From an uncultured Duganella sp. (GTDB lineage: Bacteria > Pseudomonadota > Gammaproteobacteria > Burkholderiales > Burkholderiaceae), in NCBI GenBank assembly GCA_946482335.1, contig CAMLRG010000012.1, positions 1 through 52,398 on the forward strand: 52,398 nt of DNA, given 5' to 3'. A program made the position numbers and the translations under genes. The notes under the pieces were generated by a model. The model ran no database searches, was not told the origin of the DNA, and saw nothing but the letters and a program-made list of their open reading frames with translations. Below are positions 17,084-24,894 of the stretch, in pieces (the stretch's first letter is position 1; each line of letters opens with the position of its first letter).

Positions 17084-17908
17084 ATGAACCACACTGAAAC
17101 CCAACGCCAGATCGCCTACCGCAGCAAGGGCAAGGCACACGGCGGTATCGTCCGCCTGGTCAGCCCTCGCGATCTCGGACAGCTGATCAAACCTTTCGTG
17201 TTCCTCGACCTGTTCCACCTGGAAGCGGCCGGCGGCAAGATGGGCATGCACCCTCACTCCGGCATTGCCACTGTCACCGTGGTGATGGATGGGGCATTGG
17301 AATATCGCGAAACCACGGGTAACCAGGGCGAACTTCCAACCGGCGGCGTCGAATGGATGAGCGCTGGCGGCGGCGTCTGGCATGAGGGCGGTGCCGCGCC
17401 GGGCAAGCATGTCACCGGATTCCAGCTCTGGCTTGCCTTGCCGGCCCAAGACGAGAACGGCCCGGCTAATAGCCAATACCTGGCGCCGGAACAAGTACCA
17501 AGCTTCGGTCCAGCCCGCGTCATCATTGGCAGCTATGGCGATGCGCGCAGCCCTATCCGTCCCCGTGCGCCAATCAACTACCTGCACGTGAAACTGAACG
17601 ACGGTGAGCGCTGGACTTACGAAACACCTGCAGGCCATGACGTGGCCTGGGTAGCTGTGGCCACCGGTGCGCTGCAAACCGCGGACAGCCTGGTGCAGGA
17701 CGAAGTGGCGATATTCCAGGATGGCGCCGGCGCCATCGACTTTGTCGCAGAAGGACCGACCGAGTTCGTGCTGGGTTCTGCAGCAAAGCATCCGTACGAA
17801 TTGGCGACCGGCTATTACTCCGTACACACCAATGCCGCAGCACTCGAGCAAGGCGAACGTGAAATCCGTCGTATCGGAGCCCAGCTCCGCGCAGCAAACC
17901 TGATCTAA
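17084..17908 (+). CDS. Pirin-family protein
   Basis: A 274-residue bicupin. The N-terminal cupin has metal ligands H56 and H58 in MGMHPHSGIATVTVV and H100 in GGGVWHEGG; the fourth pirin ligand, normally a glutamate two residues after the histidine, is here displaced to E101. Pirins act as iron-dependent quercetinase-like dioxygenases or redox sensors; the exact role is open. The start at 17084 follows TTGGAGCAAAC. First gene of a three-gene operon with DoxX and an NADP reductase, divergent from a LysR gene, which suggests an inducible response to a quinone, flavonoid or oxidant. Confidence 0.9.
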   Translation: MNHTETQRQIAYRSKGKAHGGIVRLVSPRDLGQLIKPFVFLDLFHLEAAGGKMGMHPHSGIATVTVVMDGALEYRETTGNQGELPTGGVEWMSAGGGVWHEGGAAPGKHVTGFQLWLALPAQDENGPANSQYLAPEQVPSFGPARVIIGSYGDARSPIRPRAPINYLHVKLNDGERWTYETPAGHDVAWVAVATGALQTADSLVQDEVAIFQDGAGAIDFVAEGPTEFVLGSAAKHPYELATGYYSVHTNAAALEQGEREIRRIGAQLRAANLI

Positions 17909-17935
17909 CTATCCCACTACTTGAAAGGAATCACC

Positions 17936-18352
17936 ATGAACACCGCAAACACCAACATTGCCCCTGCCATTGGCCGCGTCCTGCTGGCAGCGATCTTTAT
18001 CTTCAGCGGCATCGGCAAGCTCCTCGCACCTGCCGCGACCATCGGCTACATCGCTTCGTCCGGCCTGCCTGCCGCACCGCTGGCACTTGCAGTAGCGATC
18101 GCCCTGGAGTTGGGCGGCGGCCTGATGCTCGCCATCGGTATCCAGACCCGCCTGGTTGCAGCACTGTTGGCCGCGTTCTCCATCGTCACCGGCCTGGCCT
18201 TCCATAACGCGATCGGCGACCAGAACCAGCTGATCCACCTGCTGAAAAACATCGCAATGGCAGGCGGTCTCCTGCAAGTCGCGGCCTTTGGTGCCGGCGC
18301 CTTGAGCTTCGACAATCGTGCCCGTCCTGTCGCTAACGGCAAACTGGCGTAA
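17936..18352 (+). CDS. DoxX-family membrane protein
   Basis: A 138-residue protein with four hydrophobic helices: IGRVLLAAIFIFSGIGKLL near the N-terminus (the DoxX signature), then ALAVAIALELGGGLMLAIG, AALLAAFSIVTGLAFH and a final helix. Members are small redox-associated inner-membrane proteins. Start at 17936 is preceded by GAAAGGAATCACC. It lies 27 bp after the pirin gene and 27 bp before the reductase gene. Confidence 0.9.
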   Translation: MNTANTNIAPAIGRVLLAAIFIFSGIGKLLAPAATIGYIASSGLPAAPLALAVAIALELGGGLMLAIGIQTRLVAALLAAFSIVTGLAFHNAIGDQNQLIHLLKNIAMAGGLLQVAAFGAGALSFDNRARPVANGKLA

Positions 18353-18379
18353 TCACTCAATCCCCATAAGGAGCACAAC

Positions 18380-18985
18380 ATGAAGATCAATACCGTAGGC
18401 ATCATCGGCGCCGGCGCAATCGGCCAGGCATTCGCAAAGCAACTGGTCAAAGCAGGCATCAATGTCGTCCTGAGCAATAGCCGTGGCCCTGCAACGCTTG
18501 CTTCGGTCGTCGACAGCCTGGGTAGCAAGGCCGGCGCCGGCACCGTGCAACAGGCAGCGCAAGCCGACCTTGTCTTTGTCAGCACCAACTGGTCCCGCAC
18601 CGAGGATGCGCTCAAGGACATCAAATGGGATAACCGTATCCTGATCGACGCAACCAACCCTGTGCTCCTGCCGGACTACAAACTGGCCGAGTTGGGCGGC
18701 AAAAACTCCAGCCAGGTTGTGAGCACCTGGGCGCCGGGCGCACGTGTGGTCAAGGCGTTCAACACCCTGCTGGCCGCAGTCCTGGCACAGGACCCGGCCC
18801 AGGCCGGCGGGCGGCGCGTGGTCTTCGTTTCGGGCGATCACGCCGATGCGAAGGCGGACGTTATCGCTCTGACGAACCAGTTGGGCTTTGCCAGCATTGA
18901 CTTGGGCGGTCTTGAAGTTGGCGGCTATCTGCAGCAGTTCCCGGGCGGCCCGCTTCCAGCAGCAAATCTCGTCAAATTAGGATGA
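18380..18985 (+). CDS. NADP(H)-binding oxidoreductase (F420-reductase-like, PF03807)
   Basis: A 201-residue Rossmann protein beginning MKINTVGIIGAGAIGQAFAK with GxGxxG at 10-15 and an NADP-type SNSRGP after the second strand. Further landmarks: ILIDATNP and VVKAFNTL, as in NADPH-dependent F420 oxidoreductases and their F420-independent relatives; this bacterium shows no other F420 gene here, so a reductase for another substrate is more likely. Start follows AAGGAG. Third gene of the pirin operon. Confidence 0.88.
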   Translation: MKINTVGIIGAGAIGQAFAKQLVKAGINVVLSNSRGPATLASVVDSLGSKAGAGTVQQAAQADLVFVSTNWSRTEDALKDIKWDNRILIDATNPVLLPDYKLAELGGKNSSQVVSTWAPGARVVKAFNTLLAAVLAQDPAQAGGRRVVFVSGDHADAKADVIALTNQLGFASIDLGGLEVGGYLQQFPGGPLPAANLVKLG

Positions 18986-19121
18986 CCTGAGGTGTCGATG
19001 AAATCCACTCCACGTGCTTGCGCAGAGGCGTTCAAAGACTGCGCCGGGCACGTAGGCCGGGGCATCTCAAGATGGAGGCAACAGGACCCTGCTTGCAGGT
19101 TCTTGAATGTAAGACTGAGAA

Positions 19122-19195
19122 TGGAGCGGGTGAAGGGAATCGAACCCTCGTATGAAGCTTGGGAAGCTGCCGTTCTACCATTGAACTACACCCGC
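19122..19195 (-). tRNA. tRNA-Gly (anticodon CCC)
   Basis: Read on the minus strand: acceptor GCGGGTG/CACCCGC, D arm GTTC-AATGGTA-GAAC, anticodon loop TTCCCAA (anticodon CCC), T arm GAGGG-TTCGATT-CCCTT, discriminator T and encoded CCA. It is closely similar to E. coli glyU. One oddity is the anticodon stem GCAGC/GCTTC, in which positions 28 and 42 face each other as C and U, a mismatch. A degenerate copy lies 100 bp away on the same strand. Confidence 0.95.
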
Positions 19196-19240
19196 ATCGA
19201 TATCGCGAAGTCTAATGTGCATCTGGTAGAACATGCAATA

Positions 19241-19295
19241 AGAACCCACGTCTAAAGCTTGGGATGCTGCCGTTCTGCCATTGATCTACACCCGC
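19241..19295 (-). pseudogene. Degenerate partial tRNA-Gly(CCC) copy
   Basis: The minus-strand sequence starts GCGGGTGTAGATCAATGGCAG and continues through an anticodon region ATCCCAA and a partial T arm, matching the neighbouring tRNA-Gly up to the GGGTTC of the T loop. After that the sequence diverges: there is no T-stem 3' strand, no acceptor 3' strand and no CCA. The copy starts exactly 100 bp 5' of the intact gene's start, and sits upstream of it in the direction of transcription. Confidence 0.75.
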
Positions 19296-19658
19296 GTCAT
19301 GCGCATTCTATGCGGCTTTGCACGCCGTTGGCAAGACGGCACTCCTCGGAGGCATGCCGTCTGCCGCTTACGGGGCCTATTGACCGCGCCGGCGTCGCGC
19401 GGACGGCGGGCAGCGGCACCATCCGACGTAAGGCGCGATGACGCTGGTGGAGCGGGCTCACGATGGTGCGGTAATGCTGGCAGAGCCTTTGCAGCTGACA
19501 CCGTAGGCACCAACCATATCATCGCCGCGGCCAACACTGCTTCCGGGATCAGTATTCCCTTACAACTCCCCCCACATTTCTGATCGTTTCAATAATGCTT
19601 TTCATGCTATATTGCAACTTATACTTTTTCACCGTAGAAATATAAGAAAGGATAGCCA
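19296..19658. other. 363-bp intergenic region, promoter likely at its right end
   Basis: No gene with support was found. The left two thirds is GC-rich and without evident structure. The right 100 bp turns AT-rich; TTTCAATAATGC... followed by GCTATATTGC (around 19603-19616) is a plausible sigma-70 element ahead of the DUF4214 gene, and AGAAAGGATAGCC is its ribosome-binding site. Confidence 0.4.
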
Positions 19659-20732
19659 ATGGCTTACGATTCAGATACCTCCACCGTGACGTCCGCGCTG
19701 CGAGGTTCGTCGACCGCAGTGTTCACCGATGACACCATTTCCAAGATCCTGGCACTGAGTACGTCGAGCTCCGACTCCGTGATCAAGATCGACAACTCCC
19801 CTACCATTGCCGCCAATGGCATCGTGACCTTCGCCGCCGACACCGAGGTAGGCTTCGTCAACGTCACCGGCAGCAACCAGGCGCTCAACATCACCGGCAA
19901 CACCAGCACCCTGATCCTGGGCGGCTCCGGCAGCGCGAACCTGATCATCGGCAACCCGAACGACACCGTGGTCAGCGGTGGCGCGCCAGCCGACGAATCC
20001 GGCCGCATCAAGCAGGGGGCGGACGCGGCCAGCGGCGTGCAGCGCATCGTCGTCACGACTGCGCAGGCGGACAAGATCACCATCGTCGATTCGAAGAACA
20101 CCCAGATCACTGCCAACAACGGCGACACCATCGTTGCCGGCCATGGCCACGATACCGTGATCGCGGCCCAGGGCGACAGCACCGTGGTCGGCGGCGGCCA
20201 CACCATCGTCCAGCTGAAGGGCACCGACGACGATTACACCGTGACCGTATCGAACGGCCACGCCATCGTCAAAGGCAAGACCAATAGCCAGGATATCGAC
20301 ATCAGCAAGGCGCAATACGTGAAGCTGGACGGCACCGATGCACTGGTTCTTGCCAACAACGCCAAGCAAGCTGCGGTGGCCCACCTGTATGAAGCCCTGC
20401 TGGGCCGCGATGCCGACTTCGGCGGGATGGAATACTGGTTCGCCCAGGCGAATAAAGGCGTTGAATTGAGCGCAATCGCCAGTGCCTTCCTGAACTCGGC
20501 CGAATACACCGGCGACAACCAGACCAACGCCGCCTTCATCTCCAGCCTGTACCAGCAAACGCTGGGCCGTGCCGGCGATACCGCGGGCGCGGCATTCTGG
20601 ACCGGCCAGCTCGATCACGGCATCAGCCGCGCCGTTGTGGCGGCAGCCTTCGCGGAAGCGGCGGCCAACCATGCAGCCAACGGTGAAGCATCGGTCGTTG
20701 GCTCGGTGACCATCGTGCAGGGTATCATCTAA
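19659..20732 (+). CDS. DUF4214-domain secreted/surface protein
   Basis: A 357-residue protein without a Sec signal. Residues about 45-215 form short repeated strands with many T, V, G, D and N (TITANNGDTIVAGHGHDTV, IAAQGDSTVVGGGHTIVQL), consistent with a beta-solenoid. Residues about 240-335 carry the DUF4214 repeat (HLYEALLGRDADFGGMEYWF ... SAFLNSAEY ... LYQQTLGRAGDTAGAAFWTG). In Oxalobacteraceae such proteins are often type I secretion substrates or surface-layer-like; that is an inference. The ribosome site AGAAAGG precedes the ATG. A strong terminator follows. Confidence 0.85.
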   Translation: MAYDSDTSTVTSALRGSSTAVFTDDTISKILALSTSSSDSVIKIDNSPTIAANGIVTFAADTEVGFVNVTGSNQALNITGNTSTLILGGSGSANLIIGNPNDTVVSGGAPADESGRIKQGADAASGVQRIVVTTAQADKITIVDSKNTQITANNGDTIVAGHGHDTVIAAQGDSTVVGGGHTIVQLKGTDDDYTVTVSNGHAIVKGKTNSQDIDISKAQYVKLDGTDALVLANNAKQAAVAHLYEALLGRDADFGGMEYWFAQANKGVELSAIASAFLNSAEYTGDNQTNAAFISSLYQQTLGRAGDTAGAAFWTGQLDHGISRAVVAAAFAEAAANHAANGEASVVGSVTIVQGII

Positions 20733-20750
20733 GCCTGAAACCAAGGCCTG

Positions 20751-20781
20751 AAAAGGGGGCGCTGCCCCCTTTTTTATTTTT
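20751..20781 (+). terminator. Intrinsic terminator after the DUF4214 gene
   Basis: Perfect 10-bp stem AAAAGGGGGC / GCCCCCTTTT (20751-20760, 20764-20773) with a GCT loop, running into TTATTTTT. It ends 5 bp before the glycosyltransferase start, so that gene either relies on read-through or has a promoter embedded upstream. Confidence 0.92.
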
Positions 20782-20786
20782 ACGCA

Positions 20787-21986
20787 ATGAACATCCTCTT
20801 TATCCACCAGAATTTCCCCGGCCAGTTCGTGCACCTCTCCGCCGAACTGGCGAAAGATCCCAAGAACCGCGTCGTGGCGCTGGCCCTGTACGAACGGCCG
20901 GTGCCGGCCGGCGTGGAAGTGCGGCGCTACAGCCTGTTGCGCGACCCGGCGCCCGAAACCCATCCGCTGCTGCTCGAACAGGAAGGGAACGTGCTGCGCG
21001 CCGAAGCGTGTGCCGCGGCTGCCTTCCAGCTCAAACGCGAAGGCTTCGTACCGGACGTCATCGTGGCCCACCCCGGCTGGGGCGAGGCACTGTTCATCAA
21101 GGAAGTGTTCCCGACTGCCAAACTGGTGGTCTACTGCGAGTATTACTATGCGCTGGAGGGGCAGGACGTCGGCTTCGATCCCGAAATGCCGGCCATGAAT
21201 TTCCAGCAGCAGGCGCGCCTGCGCTTGCGCAATACCTGCAACTTGCACAGCCTGCAGATGGCCGACGCCGCCATCAGCCCGACCGCATGGCAAAAGTCGA
21301 CCTACCCGGCATGGGCGCAGGACATGATCAGCGTGATCCACGACGGTATCGATACCGAGCGGCTGCGCTTCAACCCGCAAGCCAGGGTGGCCATCCAGAG
21401 CGCCGACAGGACGGTGCAATTCCAGCCCGGCGATGAAGTGCTGACCTATGTCTCGCGCAACCTGGAACCGGTGCGTGGCTTCCACAAGCTGATGCGCGCC
21501 CTGCCGAAAGTGCTGGCAAAGCGCCCCGGCGCGCACGTCATCATTGTCGGCGGCAACGACGTCAGCTACGGTGCGCGGGCCGCCAGCGGCCTGGACTGGA
21601 AGAGCCATATGCTGGAGGAAATCGGCCCGAGCCTCGACCGCTCGCGCGTGCACTTCGTCGGCAAGGTCCCCTATTCGACCTACCTGGACTTGCTGAGCAT
21701 CAGCCGTGTGCATGCTTACTGGACCACCCCGTTCGTGCTGTCCTGGTCCCTGCTGGAGTCGGCACTGAGCGGCGCGCCGGTGCTGGCTTCGCGTACCGCG
21801 CCGATCGAGGAGTTTGCCGACGAATTGTCGATCAAGACCTTCAGTTTCCACGACCACGACCACGCCGCCGAAATGATGGCGGCCCAACTGGCCGAACCCA
21901 CGTTGCGCAACGCGATCAGGATACCGGATCGGCTGCAGCTCCAGCATTGCGTGCAAGCGCAGCTCGACCTGATCAGGAACGTATAG
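20787..21986 (+). CDS. Glycosyltransferase, GT4-like
   Basis: A 399-residue cytosolic GT-B enzyme. It opens MNILFIHQNFPGQFVHLSAEL, a frequent start for GT4 proteins near exopolysaccharide or cell-surface loci, and the C-terminal half has YVSRNLEPVRGFHKLMRALP, VHFVGKVPYSTYLDLLSIS and the acidic WSLLESALSGAPVLAS donor-binding segment. Donor and acceptor are unknown. The gene starts immediately after the DUF4214 terminator; proximity hints that it may glycosylate the DUF4214 product or a surface glycan, but nothing else supports this. Confidence 0.88.
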   Translation: MNILFIHQNFPGQFVHLSAELAKDPKNRVVALALYERPVPAGVEVRRYSLLRDPAPETHPLLLEQEGNVLRAEACAAAAFQLKREGFVPDVIVAHPGWGEALFIKEVFPTAKLVVYCEYYYALEGQDVGFDPEMPAMNFQQQARLRLRNTCNLHSLQMADAAISPTAWQKSTYPAWAQDMISVIHDGIDTERLRFNPQARVAIQSADRTVQFQPGDEVLTYVSRNLEPVRGFHKLMRALPKVLAKRPGAHVIIVGGNDVSYGARAASGLDWKSHMLEEIGPSLDRSRVHFVGKVPYSTYLDLLSISRVHAYWTTPFVLSWSLLESALSGAPVLASRTAPIEEFADELSIKTFSFHDHDHAAEMMAAQLAEPTLRNAIRIPDRLQLQHCVQAQLDLIRNV

Positions 21987-21994
21987 CAATGTAA

Positions 21995-22021
21995 CGTAGT
22001 TTTTCGCATTGAAAAACTACG
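21995..22021 (+). terminator. Stem-loop after the glycosyltransferase gene
   Basis: CGTAGTTTTTC (21995-22005) and GAAAAACTACG (22011-22021) form a perfect 11-bp hairpin with loop GCATT, 8 bp after the stop codon. It has no downstream T-run, so termination strength is doubtful; the A/T-rich stem could also stabilise mRNA. Confidence 0.5.
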
Positions 22022-22079
22022 CGCCGCGGCGCCAGGCTGGGGCAGAATGTCCAGGCGAATCAACTTCATGGACGTCCAG

Positions 22080-23330
22080 ATGAAACCAACCATAGCGCTC
22101 AGCATCGCCCTGGCCCTCGCCGCCAGCGGCGCGCATGCACAAACGGCTTCCGCCAGCGACCCGATCTCCACCCTGGTGGGGCAGCTCGAACTGGAGAAGT
22201 ACAAGGCCACCATCAAGAGCCTGACCCGGTTTGGCGACCGCCGCCAGGGCACGCAGCGCAACCGCCAGGCGCTGGACTGGATCGAGGCGCAGCTGAAGGC
22301 TTACGGCTGCTCCAACGTGGAGCGCTTGCAGTACCAGTTCACCGAGCCGGCGGTGCGCGGCAAACCGGCCGTGGCACACGGCGGCGGCGCGGGAGGCGCG
22401 CCGGGCCAGGGCGGCAGCACCCTGTTCGGCAAAAGGGCGCCGACCGGCGTCAATACCGACCCGATGCGCCAGCCCGACGAGCGCCTGCGTGCGCTGAACG
22501 CGGAACAGACGCCGCCAGGCACCTCGCTGCGCGAGAGCGTGTATTGCACCAAGGTCGGCAAGACGCGGCCTGACGAAATGTACATCGTCAGCGCGCATAT
22601 GGACGGCATCGGCTTTGGCGAAGCTGCCAATGACGATGGTTCAGGCACCGCGCTGGTGATGGAGCTGGCGCGCATCTTCAGCGCGCCGGGTGTAGAGACG
22701 GAACGCTCGATCCGCTTCGCCCTGTGGAACAACGAGGAAACCGGTCTGCAGGGCGCGGCCGCCTACGTGGCGCAGCGCCAGGGCCTGCAGGGCATCGAGT
22801 CGCCCAAGGGTTCCGGCAAATATCCCGAGCCGCGCTGGCTCGGCATGATCCAGCACGACATGATGCTGTTCGATCATGGCATGCCGGTGCCCAAGCTGGA
22901 TGACGCGGGCAAGCCGGTGCTGGACGCCAAGGGTGAACCGGTATATGTGGCGCCGAAAGAGCAGCGCGCCGAAGCGGATGTGAATATCGAGTTCCAGTCG
23001 CAATCGAAACAGGCCGAAGGCTCGGCCAGGCTGGCCTGGGAGTTCCGCGCCGCCAACGACAAATACGCGACCAACTATCCGGCTGCTGTAGGCTTCCACA
23101 TGACCAACACCGACTCCACCCCCTTCATGGACCTGGTGCCGTCCATTTCGCTGCGCGAGAACGAGCGCGGACAGCAGATCGGCGCCGGCTGGAATCCGCA
23201 CTGGCACCAGCCGACCGACTTGTATTCGAACTATTCGGACAAGGATTTCCTGCTTGGCCTGAACGCTGCCCAGACCACGCTGGCCGGTGTCGCGAAACTG
23301 GCCGGCGCCCGCATCGTCAAACAGCCTTAA
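22080..23330 (+). CDS. Secreted M28-family metallopeptidase
   Basis: A 416-residue exported aminopeptidase-type zinc protease. N-terminal signal MKPTIALSIALALAASGAHAQ, then a pro-region, then the M28 core: HMDGIG (first zinc ligand and aspartate), NDDGSGTA (bridging aspartate), NNEETGLQGA (catalytic Glu and zinc Glu), and a last histidine in HWHQPTD. All expected ligands appear. Two further in-frame ATGs lie 12 and 33 bp upstream; 22080 is chosen because the signal peptide begins there. It acts in periplasm or outside the cell. Convergent with a LysR gene, overlapping by 4 bp. Confidence 0.92.
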   Translation: MKPTIALSIALALAASGAHAQTASASDPISTLVGQLELEKYKATIKSLTRFGDRRQGTQRNRQALDWIEAQLKAYGCSNVERLQYQFTEPAVRGKPAVAHGGGAGGAPGQGGSTLFGKRAPTGVNTDPMRQPDERLRALNAEQTPPGTSLRESVYCTKVGKTRPDEMYIVSAHMDGIGFGEAANDDGSGTALVMELARIFSAPGVETERSIRFALWNNEETGLQGAAAYVAQRQGLQGIESPKGSGKYPEPRWLGMIQHDMMLFDHGMPVPKLDDAGKPVLDAKGEPVYVAPKEQRAEADVNIEFQSQSKQAEGSARLAWEFRAANDKYATNYPAAVGFHMTNTDSTPFMDLVPSISLRENERGQQIGAGWNPHWHQPTDLYSNYSDKDFLLGLNAAQTTLAGVAKLAGARIVKQP

Positions 23331-24226
23331 CGCCACATGGGGTCGGCCGCCATCAAGGCCGTGGCCCAATCCGTGAAGGCGCGCACGCGGGCCGACAGCC
23401 TGCGTGCGTAAGGGTAGACAAGGCTGATCGGCATGCCGCCCAGCTGCCAGTCGGGCAAGACTTCCACCAGCGCGCCGCTGCGCAAATGCCGCTCGGCTTC
23501 CGCGCGCGCGATATTGACGATGCCCAGGCCGGCCACGCCCGCTGCGATGTAAGCCACCGCCGTGGTGAAACGCATGGCCGGCGGCTGGTCTATCGTGTAG
23601 CGCTCATCGCCTCGCAACAGCTGCTGGATGTGCGCGCGGCCCGTGTCGGCGAACACGAATCCAAGGTAACGGTGCGCTGGCAGGTCCTCCACCGTCGACA
23701 GCGCCGGCGCCGACGCCAGGTAGGATGGCGCGGCGCACAGGCAAAAATGCATATGCCCTATGCGCCGTGCGACCAGGTCCTGGTCTGCCACCGGCCCGCC
23801 GCGCAGCGCACAATCGATCCCTTCCTGCACCAGGTCCACCACGCGTTCGCCGCAACCGAGATCAAGCTGCACTTCGGGGTAACGGGCGACGAAGTCCGGC
23901 AAGGCGGGGATGATCAGCGACAGCGCGACCGGGGACGGCATTTCGACCCTGACCCTGCCGCGCACGTCATGGCGCGACGACTCCAGTTCGTCCAAGTCGT
24001 CCAGCAGTGCGCGGGCGCCTTCGTAGTAGGCCGCGCCGTCGGTGGTGGGGGAGACGCGGCGCGTGGTCCGGTGCAGCAGCTTCATGCCGAGGTGGGCTTC
24101 CAGGCCCTGGATCTGGCCGGAGATGGTGGTCTTGGGCACGCCCAGCGCTTCGGCCGCGCCGACGAAACTGCCCACTTCAACGATGCGGCAAAAGGCGCGC
24201 ATGGCTTCCAGACGGTCAAACGCCAT
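23327..24226 (-). CDS. LysR-family transcriptional regulator
   Basis: A 299-residue LTTR with HTH MRAFCRIVEVGSFVGAAEAL / GVPKTTISGQIQGLEAHLG and effector domain; CrgA-like subgroup signature LHRTTRRVSPTTDGAAYYEGA is visible. Divergent from the AhpD-like gene 100 bp away, which is its likely target. Confidence 0.92.
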   Translation of the reverse strand: MAFDRLEAMRAFCRIVEVGSFVGAAEALGVPKTTISGQIQGLEAHLGMKLLHRTTRRVSPTTDGAAYYEGARALLDDLDELESSRHDVRGRVRVEMPSPVALSLIIPALPDFVARYPEVQLDLGCGERVVDLVQEGIDCALRGGPVADQDLVARRIGHMHFCLCAAPSYLASAPALSTVEDLPAHRYLGFVFADTGRAHIQQLLRGDERYTIDQPPAMRFTTAVAYIAAGVAGLGIVNIARAEAERHLRSGALVEVLPDWQLGGMPISLVYPYARRLSARVRAFTDWATALMAADPMWR

Positions 24227-24326
24227 GATTATTCGACTTTACGTATATTCAAAACGATGAAAGCCAGTTTATCCGCAAACTCGTCCAGACTAAAGTAGTT
24301 TCATCGCAACCCAATGGAGAAATCCC

Positions 24327-24761
24327 ATGAAACGCTTTAACTACTACCAGGCCGCACCGAATGCCATGAAAGCCATGATGGGGCTGGAGCGCGCCGCCGC
24401 CGAATCGCTGCTGCCGGCGTCGCTGCGCGAACTGGTCAAGATCCGCGCCTCGCAAATCAATGGCTGCGCCTATTGCATCGACATGCACAGCAAGGATGCG
24501 CTCAAGCACGGCGAAGACGTGCGGCGCCTGATCGCGTTGCCGGCCTGGCGCGAAACATCCTTCTTCGACGAGCGCGAACGCGCGGCCCTGCTGTGGACCG
24601 AGACCTTGACCGAGGTGGCGCGGCATGGTGCGCCGGACGAGGTGTACCGCGCCGTCGCGGCCCAATTCAGCGAACAGGAAATGTCGGAACTGACCTTTGT
24701 CATCGCGACCATCAACGCGTGGAACCGCTTTGGCGTAGGCTTCGCCGTGCAGCCTGAGTGA
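24327..24761 (+). CDS. AhpD-like carboxymuconolactone-decarboxylase-fold protein
   Basis: A 144-residue helical protein with the CxxCxxxH redox motif CAYCIDMH (C47, C50, H54) in KIRASQINGCAYCIDMHSKD, the hallmark of the alkylhydroperoxidase AhpD core domain. Likely a peroxide-related disulphide enzyme. The ATG follows GGAGAAATCCC. Divergent from a LysR gene; together they look like an oxidant-inducible pair. Confidence 0.9.
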   Translation: MKRFNYYQAAPNAMKAMMGLERAAAESLLPASLRELVKIRASQINGCAYCIDMHSKDALKHGEDVRRLIALPAWRETSFFDERERAALLWTETLTEVARHGAPDEVYRAVAAQFSEQEMSELTFVIATINAWNRFGVGFAVQPE

Positions 24762-24801
24762 TTGACGCGGCGATAACAGTTTGGTGGAAATACCACGGAA
24801 A

Positions 24802-24823
24802 GGCCGCGCTTGCGGGTGCGGCC
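24802..24823 (+). terminator. Possible terminator after the AhpD-like gene
   Basis: GGCCGC (24802-24807) pairs with GCGGCC (24818-24823) around a 10-base loop, 40 bp after the stop codon and followed by TGCCCTT only. Weak. Confidence 0.35.
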
Positions 24824-24894
24824 TGCCCTTGACTGGTCACGGCCGAAAGCTGATCTGTTAGTATGCTTGGCGACCTTTCAACACTGATATTTCC

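Noticed and set aside
18992..19255. An 87-codon plus-strand ORF with MERVKGIEPSYEAWEAAVLPLNYTR
   Set aside because: It is the antisense reading of the tRNA-Gly gene, a well-known false ORF; the tRNA fold is unmistakable.
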